DNA of 14,006 nt from Treponema sp. UBA1226 (GTDB taxonomy: Bacteria; Spirochaetota; Spirochaetia; Treponematales; Treponemataceae). Of the stretch, positions 7,411 through 13,569 are shown piece by piece (within the stretch, counting starts at the first letter, position 1; each line of letters opens with the position of its first letter). Both the position numbers and the translations under genes were made by a program. The notes under the pieces were generated by a model, which saw only the letters and a program-made list of their open reading frames with translations, made no database searches and was not told where the DNA came from. The stretch spans positions 152,044 to 166,049 of the forward strand of contig DBWY01000012.1 of the NCBI GenBank assembly GCA_002309195.1. Direction: 5' to 3'.

Positions 7411-7439
7411 ATGTTAAGGTATTGCCGTTAATTAGTCAA
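7411..7439 (-). promoter_or_regulatory. Promoter of the pentapeptide-repeat operon, predicted leaderless start
   Basis: Read on the minus strand, TTGACT (7434-7439) and TAACAT (7411-7416) are separated by exactly 17 bases. The A of the start codon (7404) is the seventh base after the -10 element, the usual initiation distance. No ribosome binding site lies between. The -35 element lies inside the spacer of the opposing murI promoter. Confidence 0.65.
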
Positions 7440-7450
7440 ATAGTTAAAAT
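7422..7450 (+). promoter_or_regulatory. Promoter of murI, predicted leaderless start
   Basis: TTGCCG (7422-7427) and TAAAAT (7445-7450) are separated by exactly 17 bases. The A of the murI ATG (7458) is the eighth base after the -10 element, so initiation should fall at or one base before it. The -35 element lies inside the spacer of the opposing promoter, so the two promoters are interleaved. Confidence 0.6.
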
Positions 7451-7457
7451 TAAAAAT

Positions 7458-8282
7458 ATGGTAGATTTTGCTTTTTTGGATTCTGGCACTGGTGGAATCC
7501 CTTATTTACAGCGCCTTCTTGAAAAGAAACCGGATGCTTCATGCATTTATGTGGGGGATACTGCAAATTTCCCTTATGGAGAAAAGACGCATGAGCAGAT
7601 TGTAAAATGCGTGCTTGAAATAGCAAAAAAAATCATCGAAAAATTTAATCCGAAAGTTTTCATAGTCGCATGCAATACTATGAGTGTAAATGCTCTTGAT
7701 GTTTTGCGTGAGGTCTTTCCTGCAACGCAGTTTGTCGGAACTGTTCCTGCGATAAAACTTGCTTCGTCTGTTTCAAAAAAAAGAAAAATCGGACTTCTTG
7801 CAACACAGTCTACCGTTGATAACCCGTATAATGTTGATTTAAAAAATCATTTTGCTTCTGACTGCGAACTTGTTCTTCGTGCAGATCCTGATTTAATCTC
7901 ATTTATCGAACATGAATCTTTTACTGCAACAAAAGAAGAGAGTATAAAGGCTGTAATGCCTGCAATAAATTTCTTTTATGAAAATGGCTGTGATACGATA
8001 ATCCTCGGCTGTACTCATTTTTTAAATCTTGCTGAATTGTTTCAGGAAGCGGCAGATAATGTGTCAGGTGGAACACTGAAAATCGTTGACTCAAGGGAAG
8101 GTGTTACAAACCGTGCACTTTCGATTTTTGATTCACTTAACCAGAATGCTGAAGATTCAAAATCAGAACATGAGCAAAAAAAATCACGTCTGTATGTTAC
8201 CGGTCTTTCAAAAGCAAAAGATCAGAATGAATACGACGTGATTTGTAACCGTTACCACTTAGAGTGGGGCGGAATTATCTAG
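7458..8282 (+). CDS. murI: Glutamate racemase
   Basis: This 274-residue enzyme interconverts L- and D-glutamate in the cytoplasm, supplying D-Glu for peptidoglycan stem peptides. Family signatures are present in order: DSGTGG (8-13, acidic/Ser active-site pair), DTANFPYGEK (34-43), ACNTMS with catalytic Cys72 (usually ACNTAS), and GCTHF with catalytic Cys185. The C-terminal 40 or so residues after IFDSL are hydrophilic and less conserved. The ATG at 7458 places DSGTGG at residue 8 as in other MurI proteins; the frame is open 34 codons further upstream, but that would run across the divergent promoters and the start of the pentapeptide gene. There is no Shine-Dalgarno sequence, and the -10 element is 7 bases before the ATG, so the message is probably leaderless. 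The stop overlaps the end of the convergent outer-membrane gene by 8 bases. Confidence 0.95.
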   Translation: MVDFAFLDSGTGGIPYLQRLLEKKPDASCIYVGDTANFPYGEKTHEQIVKCVLEIAKKIIEKFNPKVFIVACNTMSVNALDVLREVFPATQFVGTVPAIKLASSVSKKRKIGLLATQSTVDNPYNVDLKNHFASDCELVLRADPDLISFIEHESFTATKEESIKAVMPAINFFYENGCDTIILGCTHFLNLAELFQEAADNVSGGTLKIVDSREGVTNRALSIFDSLNQNAEDSKSEHEQKKSRLYVTGLSKAKDQNEYDVICNRYHLEWGGII

Positions 8283-9525
8283 ACTTGTATCTCCAGTAAA
8301 GACCAAAGAGAATTGAGTCCCATGAATTCTTATAGCTGTCTGTAAGGCTTTCGAACTCTGTAGTAATTGCAAAGTTATGGTTTTCGCTCAAGTCGAATGA
8401 GAACTCAGGTCTGATGTTAAATATAAATCCACCTGTTCTGTCGCTTCCCCAGTTGTCGTTTGAAGCACCCCATGCAAATGATACCCAGCATCCGAGGTGA
8501 TATTTTTTCATGAAGTCATAATTAACTTTTCCGCCTGTATAGAATGCCATTGAGTAATCAGAATCAGAGTACCATGTAAAGCCTGCTTCTGGTCTTACAG
8601 AAAGATTGATTTTTGAAAAGTTTATGAGAACTCCTGCGCCTGTTCCCCATTTACCAATTCTCTTGTAGTTTTTACCGATGTTATTAAAACCGATGTATGC
8701 ATCGATGATGAAATCTTTTGAAAGACGAATTGTTGCACCTGTGTACATGTGTGAGTTATCAAGGAAAAGTCTTTCATATGCGAATGCAATTGTAAGAAAG
8801 TCAACAGGAGTAATTTCAAATCCTACGTTTGTTGCAAGTGCAGATGTACTTGAACCATCCTGAATTGCACCACCAAGTTCAAAAAGTTCCTTGTACTTAT
8901 ATCTTACTGCAAGAGCTTTCTGAGCATATGTGTTTGCATAATAAAGGAAACCTGCAACAGGAACTTCTCCAGGTACACCGTCTCTAAGGTCACCTTCGTT
9001 AACGTGTGATCTTGTTTCCCATGTGTATGCACCGCGGCTTGGAGCAGGACCTACATCCCATTCAAGACGAGTACCGATACCAAAGCTTAAGTTATCAAGC
9101 GGGTTCCAGATGAAGTTAAGGTAATATGAGTCATCACCGTAATTGTATTTGCCATTGTAATTTCTGTTTCCATTGAATGGATCAATGCCGAGTGAAGGAA
9201 CGTCTTCGAGCATAAAACTGATCGGCTTTAATCTTGTGTTTGCAAAAGTAAATCCGTCTACATGACCATCGAAGTCTGTTGTTGTAAGAGCTCCCCATGC
9301 GAGCATACCGTCAATTATAAACTGGTCAATATCTGCACGAACCTGAAGTGTGTCGATAAATCCGTACCAGCGAAAGTCAGGACGATAAGCGCTTCCTGGT
9401 TCCCCTGTAGGATTTCCAAAACCTGTCCAGAGTGTGTTCTGAACCATCGGCTTATCAAGTACCTGTGCAAAGCCTGCAAAGCCGAGTGTTAAAGCAAATG
9501 CTGTAACTGCTAAAAACTTTTTCAT
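8275..9525 (-). CDS. Putative outer-membrane beta-barrel protein (416 aa)
   Basis: The protein starts with a clear Sec signal peptide (MKKFLAVTAFALTLGFAGFA, likely cut before QV at residue 21). The mature part is rich in Trp, Tyr, Phe, Gly and Asn, with many short alternating segments separated by turn-rich loops (for example YYLNFIWNPLDNLSFGIGTRL), the pattern of a transmembrane beta barrel. It ends DSILFGLYWRYKSR, aromatic-rich but without a terminal Phe or Trp. I do not recognise a specific family. It could be a porin-like or substrate-uptake protein, or a surface antigen. A strong AAAAGGAGA ribosome site lies 6 bases before the ATG. It begins 25 bases after the end of icd, with no obvious terminator between, so read-through from icd is likely. 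The location is an inference from sequence pattern. Confidence 0.8.
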   Translation of the reverse strand: MKKFLAVTAFALTLGFAGFAQVLDKPMVQNTLWTGFGNPTGEPGSAYRPDFRWYGFIDTLQVRADIDQFIIDGMLAWGALTTTDFDGHVDGFTFANTRLKPISFMLEDVPSLGIDPFNGNRNYNGKYNYGDDSYYLNFIWNPLDNLSFGIGTRLEWDVGPAPSRGAYTWETRSHVNEGDLRDGVPGEVPVAGFLYYANTYAQKALAVRYKYKELFELGGAIQDGSSTSALATNVGFEITPVDFLTIAFAYERLFLDNSHMYTGATIRLSKDFIIDAYIGFNNIGKNYKRIGKWGTGAGVLINFSKINLSVRPEAGFTWYSDSDYSMAFYTGGKVNYDFMKKYHLGCWVSFAWGASNDNWGSDRTGGFIFNIRPEFSFDLSENHNFAITTEFESLTDSYKNSWDSILFGLYWRYKSR

Positions 9526-9550
9526 AATTCATCTCCTTTTTATGAAAATA

Positions 9551-10747
9551 TTAAAGTCTTTCTTTTATTGCGGCGATAAACTGCCATGAATCGAGAACTT
9601 CTTTTGCTTTAGGTTCTGCGATGCGTGCAATATCACCTGTCATATAACCGTCTTCGATTGTTGCAAGCGTTGCTTTTTCAAGACGCTTTGCAAAATCTAC
9701 GAGGTCTGGTGTGTTATCAAGTTCCCCGCGTTTAGCAAGAGCACCTGTCCATGCAAAAATTGTTGCAACAGGATTTGTAGAAGTTTTTTCTCCCTTGAGG
9801 TAGCGGTAGTAGTGTTTCTGAACTGTTCCGTGGCTTGCTTCGTATTCAAAGTTTCCGTCAGGGCTTACAAGGACTGATGTCATCATAGCAAGACTTCCGC
9901 ATGCAGAAGCAATCATGTCACTCATAACGTCACCGTCATAATTTTTTGTAGCCCACATAAAGCCGCCTTCACTTCTCATAACGCGTGCAACTGCATCGTC
10001 AATCAATGTGTAGAAGTATTCGATTCCGGCTTTTTCAAATTTTTCTTTGTATTCTTCTTCAAAAACTTTCTGGAATATTGCTTTAAAGTTTCCGTCATAT
10101 GTTTTGCTGATTGTATCTTTTGCACCGAACCAAACGCTTATTTTTCTGTCGAGCGCATAAGTAAAACAGCAGCGTGCAAAACTTTCGATAGATTTATCAA
10201 GGTTGTGGATTCCCTGAATGATTCCAGGACCTTTCATATCCATGATTGTCTTTCTGATTTCTTTTCCATCAACACCTGTAAAAACAAGTTCTGCTTTACC
10301 AGCAGTCGGACATTTGATTTCGCAGTTTTTATAAACATCGCCGTAAGCGTGGCGTCCGAGAACAATCGGTTTTTTCCAGCAACTTACAGTTCCGTGGATA
10401 TTCTTTACAAAGATTGGCTCGCGGAATACAGTACCGTCGAGTTCTGCGCGGATAATTCCGTTAGGGCTTGGAGTAAGAGCTTTAAGCTTGTATTCTTCCA
10501 TTCGAGCCTGGTTAGAAGTGATTGTTGCGCATTTTACTCCGACATGAAGTCTCTTTATTGCCTCTGCCGACGCATATGTAATCTTGTCTTCAGAATCGTC
10601 GCGGCTTTTAAGACCTAAGTCAAAGTACTCTGTCTTTAAATCGATATAAGGTAAAAGAAGTTCGTCTTTAATTACCTTCCATAAAACACGTGTCATTTCA
10701 TCGCCGTCAAGCTCGGCGATGGCATTTTTCATCTCAATCTTTGCCAT
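9551..10747 (-). CDS. icd: Isocitrate dehydrogenase, NADP-dependent, homodimeric (eukaryote-like) type
   Basis: This 398-residue enzyme oxidatively decarboxylates isocitrate to 2-oxoglutarate. It matches the homodimeric NADP-IDH type also found in eukaryotes rather than the E. coli type: N-terminal ELDGDEMTRVLWKVIKDELL; isocitrate-binding SPNGIIRAELDGTVFREPI (94-112); YTLIDDAVARVM (246-257); metal-binding KNYDGDVMSD (268-277); and the cofactor loop SHGTVQKHYY (about 305-314). In the loop the Lys-His pair corresponds to the Arg-His that contacts the 2'-phosphate of NADP in mammalian IDH1, supporting NADP use. The ATG at 10747 fits the family N-terminus (MAKIEMKN). The frame is open 28 codons upstream, but that stretch covers the promoter. 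There is no Shine-Dalgarno sequence, and a perfect TATAAT ends 9 bases before the ATG. In a fermenter it would mainly supply 2-oxoglutarate for glutamate and NADPH; that role is inference. Confidence 0.96.
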   Translation of the reverse strand: MAKIEMKNAIAELDGDEMTRVLWKVIKDELLLPYIDLKTEYFDLGLKSRDDSEDKITYASAEAIKRLHVGVKCATITSNQARMEEYKLKALTPSPNGIIRAELDGTVFREPIFVKNIHGTVSCWKKPIVLGRHAYGDVYKNCEIKCPTAGKAELVFTGVDGKEIRKTIMDMKGPGIIQGIHNLDKSIESFARCCFTYALDRKISVWFGAKDTISKTYDGNFKAIFQKVFEEEYKEKFEKAGIEYFYTLIDDAVARVMRSEGGFMWATKNYDGDVMSDMIASACGSLAMMTSVLVSPDGNFEYEASHGTVQKHYYRYLKGEKTSTNPVATIFAWTGALAKRGELDNTPDLVDFAKRLEKATLATIEDGYMTGDIARIAEPKAKEVLDSWQFIAAIKERL

Positions 10748-10756
10748 AATGGAAGT

Positions 10757-10785
10757 ATTATATAGAAAAGAGGGCGGTGGTGCAA
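10757..10785 (-). promoter_or_regulatory. Promoter of icd, near-leaderless start
   Basis: On the minus strand TTGCAC (10780-10785), a 17-base spacer and a perfect TATAAT (10757-10762) precede the icd ATG (A at 10747) by only 9 bases. Initiation at the usual distance leaves a leader of about 0-3 bases, and no ribosome binding site is present. Confidence 0.7.
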
Positions 10786-10797
10786 TGATATGGTTTA

Positions 10798-10874
10798 GGC
10801 TGGCCACAAGCGCGCGAATAGCATGTGACACTTACTGCCCGCATGCGCTCCCGCAGTAATGTGCCAGAAAATGG
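10798..10874 (+). repeat. GC-rich palindromic repeat, unit 1
   Basis: The first of two direct repeats. It begins GGCTGGCCACAAGCG and ends GTGCCAGAAAATGG. Its core is an inverted repeat: CACTTACTGC (10829-10838) pairs with GCAGTAATGTG (10853-10863) with one bulged base and a 14-base loop containing CGCATGCG. It is non-coding and richer in G+C than the flanking genes. It starts 12 bases upstream of the icd -35 element. Confidence 0.8.
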
Positions 10875-10883
10875 TATGACTAC

Positions 10884-10962
10884 GGCTGGCCACAAGCGCC
10901 GAATAACACATGACACTTACTGCGCGCATACGCTCCCGCAGTAATGTGCCAGAAAAAAGATG
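10884..10962 (+). repeat. GC-rich palindromic repeat, unit 2
   Basis: The second direct copy, offset by 86 bases from unit 1 and nearly identical by eye apart from the segment after CACAAGCG and a few loop bases. The same inverted-repeat core is kept: CACTTACTGC (10914-10923) with GCAGTAATGTG (10938-10948), loop GCGCATACGCTCCC. Because 86 is not a multiple of three, the repeats cannot encode the same peptide twice in one frame. Its end runs into the terminator stem at 10953. Confidence 0.8.
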
Positions 10963-11020
10963 GCTGAGCGTAAGTGGACTCCGACTCGCCGCTGGCTCGC
11001 GAACGCTCAGAATCTTTTTT
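10953..11020. terminator. Bidirectional terminator downstream of the PTS-like gene
   Basis: AAAAAAGAT-gg-CTGAGCG (10953-10970) is complementary to CGCTCAG-a-ATCTTTTTT (11004-11020), with a GC-rich loop of about 33 bases. Read on either strand the stem is followed by six Ts. It is about 40-100 bases past the stop of the minus-strand PTS-like gene, where it would end that transcript before the icd promoter. The long loop is unusual, but the symmetry and T runs are clear. Confidence 0.75.
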
Positions 11021-11028
11021 CGCCCCCT

Positions 11029-11054
11029 TACTGCTCGCGCGTATGCGCGCAGTA
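11029..11054 (-). repeat. Palindromic repeat, inverted partial unit 3
   Basis: Only the hairpin core is present, in the opposite orientation. Bases 11039-11054 are the exact reverse complement of 10918-10933 in unit 2 (16 bases). TACTGC and GCAGTA at its ends, with inner GCGC-GTAT-GCGC, form a strong stem with a 2-base bulge. It lies 3 bases from the stop codon of the PTS-like gene. On the plus strand it is followed by TTTTT, but no plus-strand gene precedes it. Confidence 0.7.
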
Positions 11055-11057
11055 TTT

Positions 11058-12119
11058 TTACAATGTTAGGTCGCCGTCTTTTATCCAGCCCTGTTTTCTG
11101 AACAATATGCCAAGGCCCCAGCAGATTACAGCCGGAAGGACAACGCATACAAGGATAAGACCTGTCCAGTCAAAGAGGGAAGGGCTTATTGCACTAAGAC
11201 CTTCTTCTACCGCTTTTGCAGAAGGTTCGAACCATCCTGTAACTACGCCGATAGGACCTACAAGACCGCATGTTCCCATTCCGCATGAAATAGGAGCGCC
11301 GTTCATTTCGAGTTTAAAAACGCATGTTGCAATCGGACCTGTGATAAGGGATGCAACAACAGGCGGAATCCAGACTAAAGGATTTTTTATGATGTTAGGC
11401 ATCTGGAGCATTGAAGTTCCAAGACCCTGACTTAACAAACCCTGCACTTTATTTTCTTTATAGCTCAATACTGCAAAGCCCACCATCTGTGCGCAGCAAC
11501 CGGCAACGGCGGCCCCGCCTGCTAATCCGACAAGCCCTAAGGCAGCGCAGATGGCAGCAGAACTTATCGGAAGCGTTAATGCGATTCCGACTACTGCAGA
11601 AACAATCATTCCCATTGCAAACGGATGAAGCTTTGTTGCCCAGATTACGATGCTTCCGATTGAATTTGCTGCATCGCCTAAATGTTTTGCAAATAATACA
11701 GTAAGAAGAACTCCAGAAAGAATTGTTACAAGTGGAGTAACGATAATATCAACTTTTGTTTTTTTGCTTACAAGCTGCCCGAGTTCTGCTGCGATGATTG
11801 CGATAAATAAAACAGCAAGCGGGCCGCCGGCACCACCAGTTACATTTGCTGCAGAACCTACAGCTGCAAGAGAAAAGAGTACGAGAGCATCGACTTTCAT
11901 TGCAAAACCGATACCGATTGCCATCGCACATCCAACGACATTTGCATTCATTGCAAAGTTTCCTGCATTTACAAGAAACTGGAACGGAGCAATATCAGCA
12001 ATCTTTACAAGCTGCAGACCAAATGTTCTTATAATCGTTCCGATTAAAAGAGAAGCAAAAAGTCCCTGAGCCATTCCGCTCATTGCGTCGATTAAATAAC
12101 GTTTTACATACTTGTTCAT
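11058..12119 (-). CDS. PTS EIIC-like membrane protein (PfoR / PTS_EIIC_2 type)
   Basis: This is a 353-residue, very hydrophobic inner-membrane protein with about ten transmembrane segments rich in Gly and Ala. It resembles the PfoR-type PTS_EIIC_2 family, usually annotated as a PTS sugar transporter subunit IIC. Recognisable stretches are the N-terminal KRYLIDAMSGMAQGLFASLLIGTI, the internal NAGNFAMNANVVGCAMAIGIG, and MNGAPISCGMGTCGLVGPIGVVTGW near residues 275-300. No EIIA or EIIB domain is attached, and no hpr, ptsI, EIIA or EIIB gene lies in the window, so sugar transport cannot be assumed; some family members were described as regulators. AGGAAGG lies 5 bases before the ATG. It is downstream of the second outer-membrane gene after a 53-base gap and may share its transcript. 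The family assignment is fairly confident; the substrate is unknown. Confidence 0.85.
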   Translation of the reverse strand: MNKYVKRYLIDAMSGMAQGLFASLLIGTIIRTFGLQLVKIADIAPFQFLVNAGNFAMNANVVGCAMAIGIGFAMKVDALVLFSLAAVGSAANVTGGAGGPLAVLFIAIIAAELGQLVSKKTKVDIIVTPLVTILSGVLLTVLFAKHLGDAANSIGSIVIWATKLHPFAMGMIVSAVVGIALTLPISSAAICAALGLVGLAGGAAVAGCCAQMVGFAVLSYKENKVQGLLSQGLGTSMLQMPNIIKNPLVWIPPVVASLITGPIATCVFKLEMNGAPISCGMGTCGLVGPIGVVTGWFEPSAKAVEEGLSAISPSLFDWTGLILVCVVLPAVICWGLGILFRKQGWIKDGDLTL

Positions 12120-12172
12120 TTTTACCTTCCTGTTTTTAATTTATTTTTCTGCGTTTCTGAAATTTTATAAAA

Positions 12173-13387
12173 TTAGAAAGCGCGTCTGTATCCGATTTTT
12201 GCTTTTCCCTTAAAGTAAATCGAATTAAGTATATTACATACACCAATTTGTGCCATTATTTCAAGTGTTCCGTTTGCAACCGGAAGATCAATGAATGGTG
12301 TAACGTAAGTATTTATCTTTGTGTTGTCTGGAGTAAATTCATCTTTTTCAAGCAGAGTCATGAAGTTTTCTCCTTCGAGAGCTCCGATGATATGTGCTCC
12401 AAGTGTAAGGTTTGATGTCTTTAAAGAAATCATGTCAGAGTAAATCGAAATACCAACTCCGAGTGTATCGTCGATGTAAAGGAAATCATGAATGAGTTCT
12501 TCCGGGATAGAGAAACCTGTAAATCTTACCTGAACTTTTTTTCCGTTTATTCTTGGTTCAGCAAGAATAAAAATATCTTTTCCTGCATCGAAATCAATGT
12601 TGTCATTTCCAGATGTGAGGGAAATATTCTGGATTCCGCCCTGAATAAAGAAAGAAGAAGTATGTGCGTTTCCGAACAACATGCTTACTCCACCATGAAG
12701 GTAAATCGTATCGATGAGGACGTATGCACTTGAATCATGTTTGATTGGAGTTCCGATTCCGCCTGCAAAATCAATGATGAAATGATTTGTAACCCATGCA
12801 GTTCTTAAATCAACATTGAATTTTAAAACTGCATCATGAAGCGTATTGAAATATAAATTGCATCCTATTGTTCCAGGAGCATCTGCAAAGTGCATTGTGT
12901 ATGAAAATCCTGCTCCTTCGTTGTTGTAGAGTGGAACTCCTCCTGCGAGTGTAGTTGCACTTTTTGTAAGGATAGAAGCAACCGGTTCAATTCCAAAATG
13001 TCGCTGCAGGTATTCATCTTTTCCGACAACTTCATATGTTCCAAGATAAAGACCAAAATAATTTTTTATGTTGTCTTTGCTTTTTACGAGAGTAAGTGAA
13101 CACTCATTCATCTGCAGCGTTGCATCCTGACCTTTAAAGAGATTTCCTTCTGCAAGATTTTTACTTGCAAGTCCTAAGTTTGCACGAAAGATTCCCCACG
13201 AGCCAAAGTTAAGCTGAACTGCAGCAAATGCGTTAAATGGAATTGTAAAATCGACATCGTCCTGTTCAAACCTTCCGGCAAAACCAGATGATCCGCCTGC
13301 CATTCCGGTAAATCCTGCGTCTGCAAAACAGATTCCCTGTAAAAAAATAAAGGCTGCCAGAATCGAATAAATCTTTGTCTTTCTCAT
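12173..13387 (-). CDS. Putative outer-membrane protein (404 aa)
   Basis: This is an exported protein with a Sec signal peptide (MRKTKIYSILAAFIFLQGICFADA, likely cleaved after ADA near residue 24). The mature part is Gly/Phe/Asn-rich with alternating hydrophobic strands (for example FAAVQLNFGSWGIFRANLGLA) and ends GKAKIGYRRAF, a terminal Phe in an alternating strand, as expected of an outer-membrane beta barrel that uses the BAM machinery. I do not recognise a family and it shows no obvious likeness to the 416-residue protein in this window. The ATG at 13387 was chosen because GAGG lies 8 bases upstream and the signal peptide follows directly; an in-frame GTG at 13423 would add 12 residues before the signal peptide. 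It is divergent from argG, and the PTS-like gene follows. Outer-membrane location is inference. Confidence 0.8.
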   Translation of the reverse strand: MRKTKIYSILAAFIFLQGICFADAGFTGMAGGSSGFAGRFEQDDVDFTIPFNAFAAVQLNFGSWGIFRANLGLASKNLAEGNLFKGQDATLQMNECSLTLVKSKDNIKNYFGLYLGTYEVVGKDEYLQRHFGIEPVASILTKSATTLAGGVPLYNNEGAGFSYTMHFADAPGTIGCNLYFNTLHDAVLKFNVDLRTAWVTNHFIIDFAGGIGTPIKHDSSAYVLIDTIYLHGGVSMLFGNAHTSSFFIQGGIQNISLTSGNDNIDFDAGKDIFILAEPRINGKKVQVRFTGFSIPEELIHDFLYIDDTLGVGISIYSDMISLKTSNLTLGAHIIGALEGENFMTLLEKDEFTPDNTKINTYVTPFIDLPVANGTLEIMAQIGVCNILNSIYFKGKAKIGYRRAF

Positions 13388-13481
13388 AAAATTGTCCTCA
13401 TAATAGGGTGCCACACTGAACACTCAGAAAATTTCGATAAAATTACTCTTTTATTATCGGCATATAAACTACTTTACATTA

Positions 13482-13509
13482 ATTATACTTAATAAAAAGG
13501 ATATTGCAA
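13482..13509 (-). promoter_or_regulatory. Promoter of the 404-aa outer-membrane protein gene
   Basis: Read on the minus strand, TTGCAA (13504-13509) and a perfect TATAAT (13482-13487) are separated by 16 bases. The predicted start near 13475 gives a leader of roughly 85-90 bases. The -35 hexamer is the same self-complementary TTGCAA proposed for argG on the other strand. Confidence 0.6.
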
Positions 13510-13532
13510 TAAATTGCATAAAAATGTATATT
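13504..13532 (+). promoter_or_regulatory. Promoter of argG
   Basis: TTGCAA (13504-13509) and TATATT (13527-13532) are separated by exactly 17 bases. Transcription should start near 13539, about 30 bases before the argG ATG. The -10 element and the start point are covered by the two ARG-box-like sites. Confidence 0.65.
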
Positions 13533-13551
13533 CTATGCATAAATATACATT
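13513..13551 (+). promoter_or_regulatory. Tandem ARG-box-like operator (candidate ArgR site)
   Basis: Two 18-base sites, 13513-13530 (core TGCATAAAAATGTA) and 13534-13551 (core TGCATAAATATACA), are separated by 3 bases and so are 21 bp apart centre to centre, the spacing of classical ArgR operators. Against the E. coli ARG box (WNTGAATWWWWATTCANW) I count 15/18 and 16/18 matches. The pair is also part of a larger inverted repeat (13516-13558: 17-base arms with one mismatch, 9-base centre). The site covers the argG -10 element and start point, consistent with repression by arginine-bound ArgR. No argR gene is in the window. Confidence 0.65.
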
Positions 13552-13569
13552 TTTGTGCAGGAGAATATT

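Noticed and set aside
7356..7457. 34-codon upstream extension of murI
   Set aside because: It would overlap the divergent pentapeptide gene and both promoters, and would push the DSGTGG motif far from its usual position near the N-terminus.
10748..10831. 28-codon upstream extension of icd
   Set aside because: The extra residues are not part of the family and the stretch contains the promoter. The ATG at 10747 gives the normal N-terminus.
10798..10962. Direct repeats as a CRISPR array
   Set aside because: There are only two units, about 77 bases long and almost adjacent (spacer about 9 bases), with no cas genes. They are palindromic repeats, not CRISPR.
10795..11148. Minus-strand open frame of 117 codons across the repeat block
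   Set aside because: It covers the repeats and the terminator and overlaps the end of the PTS-like gene. The two repeat units are read in different frames (offset 86), and the product resembles no protein. It is a product of GC-rich non-coding DNA.
11411..12069. Plus-strand open frames opposite the PTS-like gene
   Set aside because: They are shadows of the minus-strand membrane protein gene, with low-complexity Ala/Thr/Arg/Leu/Gln translations and no ribosome binding sites or recognisable domains.
12161..12174. Perfect palindrome AATTTTATAAAATT at the end of the 404-aa protein gene, as a PTS-like gene promoter or operator
   Set aside because: It is pure A/T in AT-rich DNA, no -35 element with proper spacing was found, and it overlaps the stop codon. 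Chance is a sufficient explanation.
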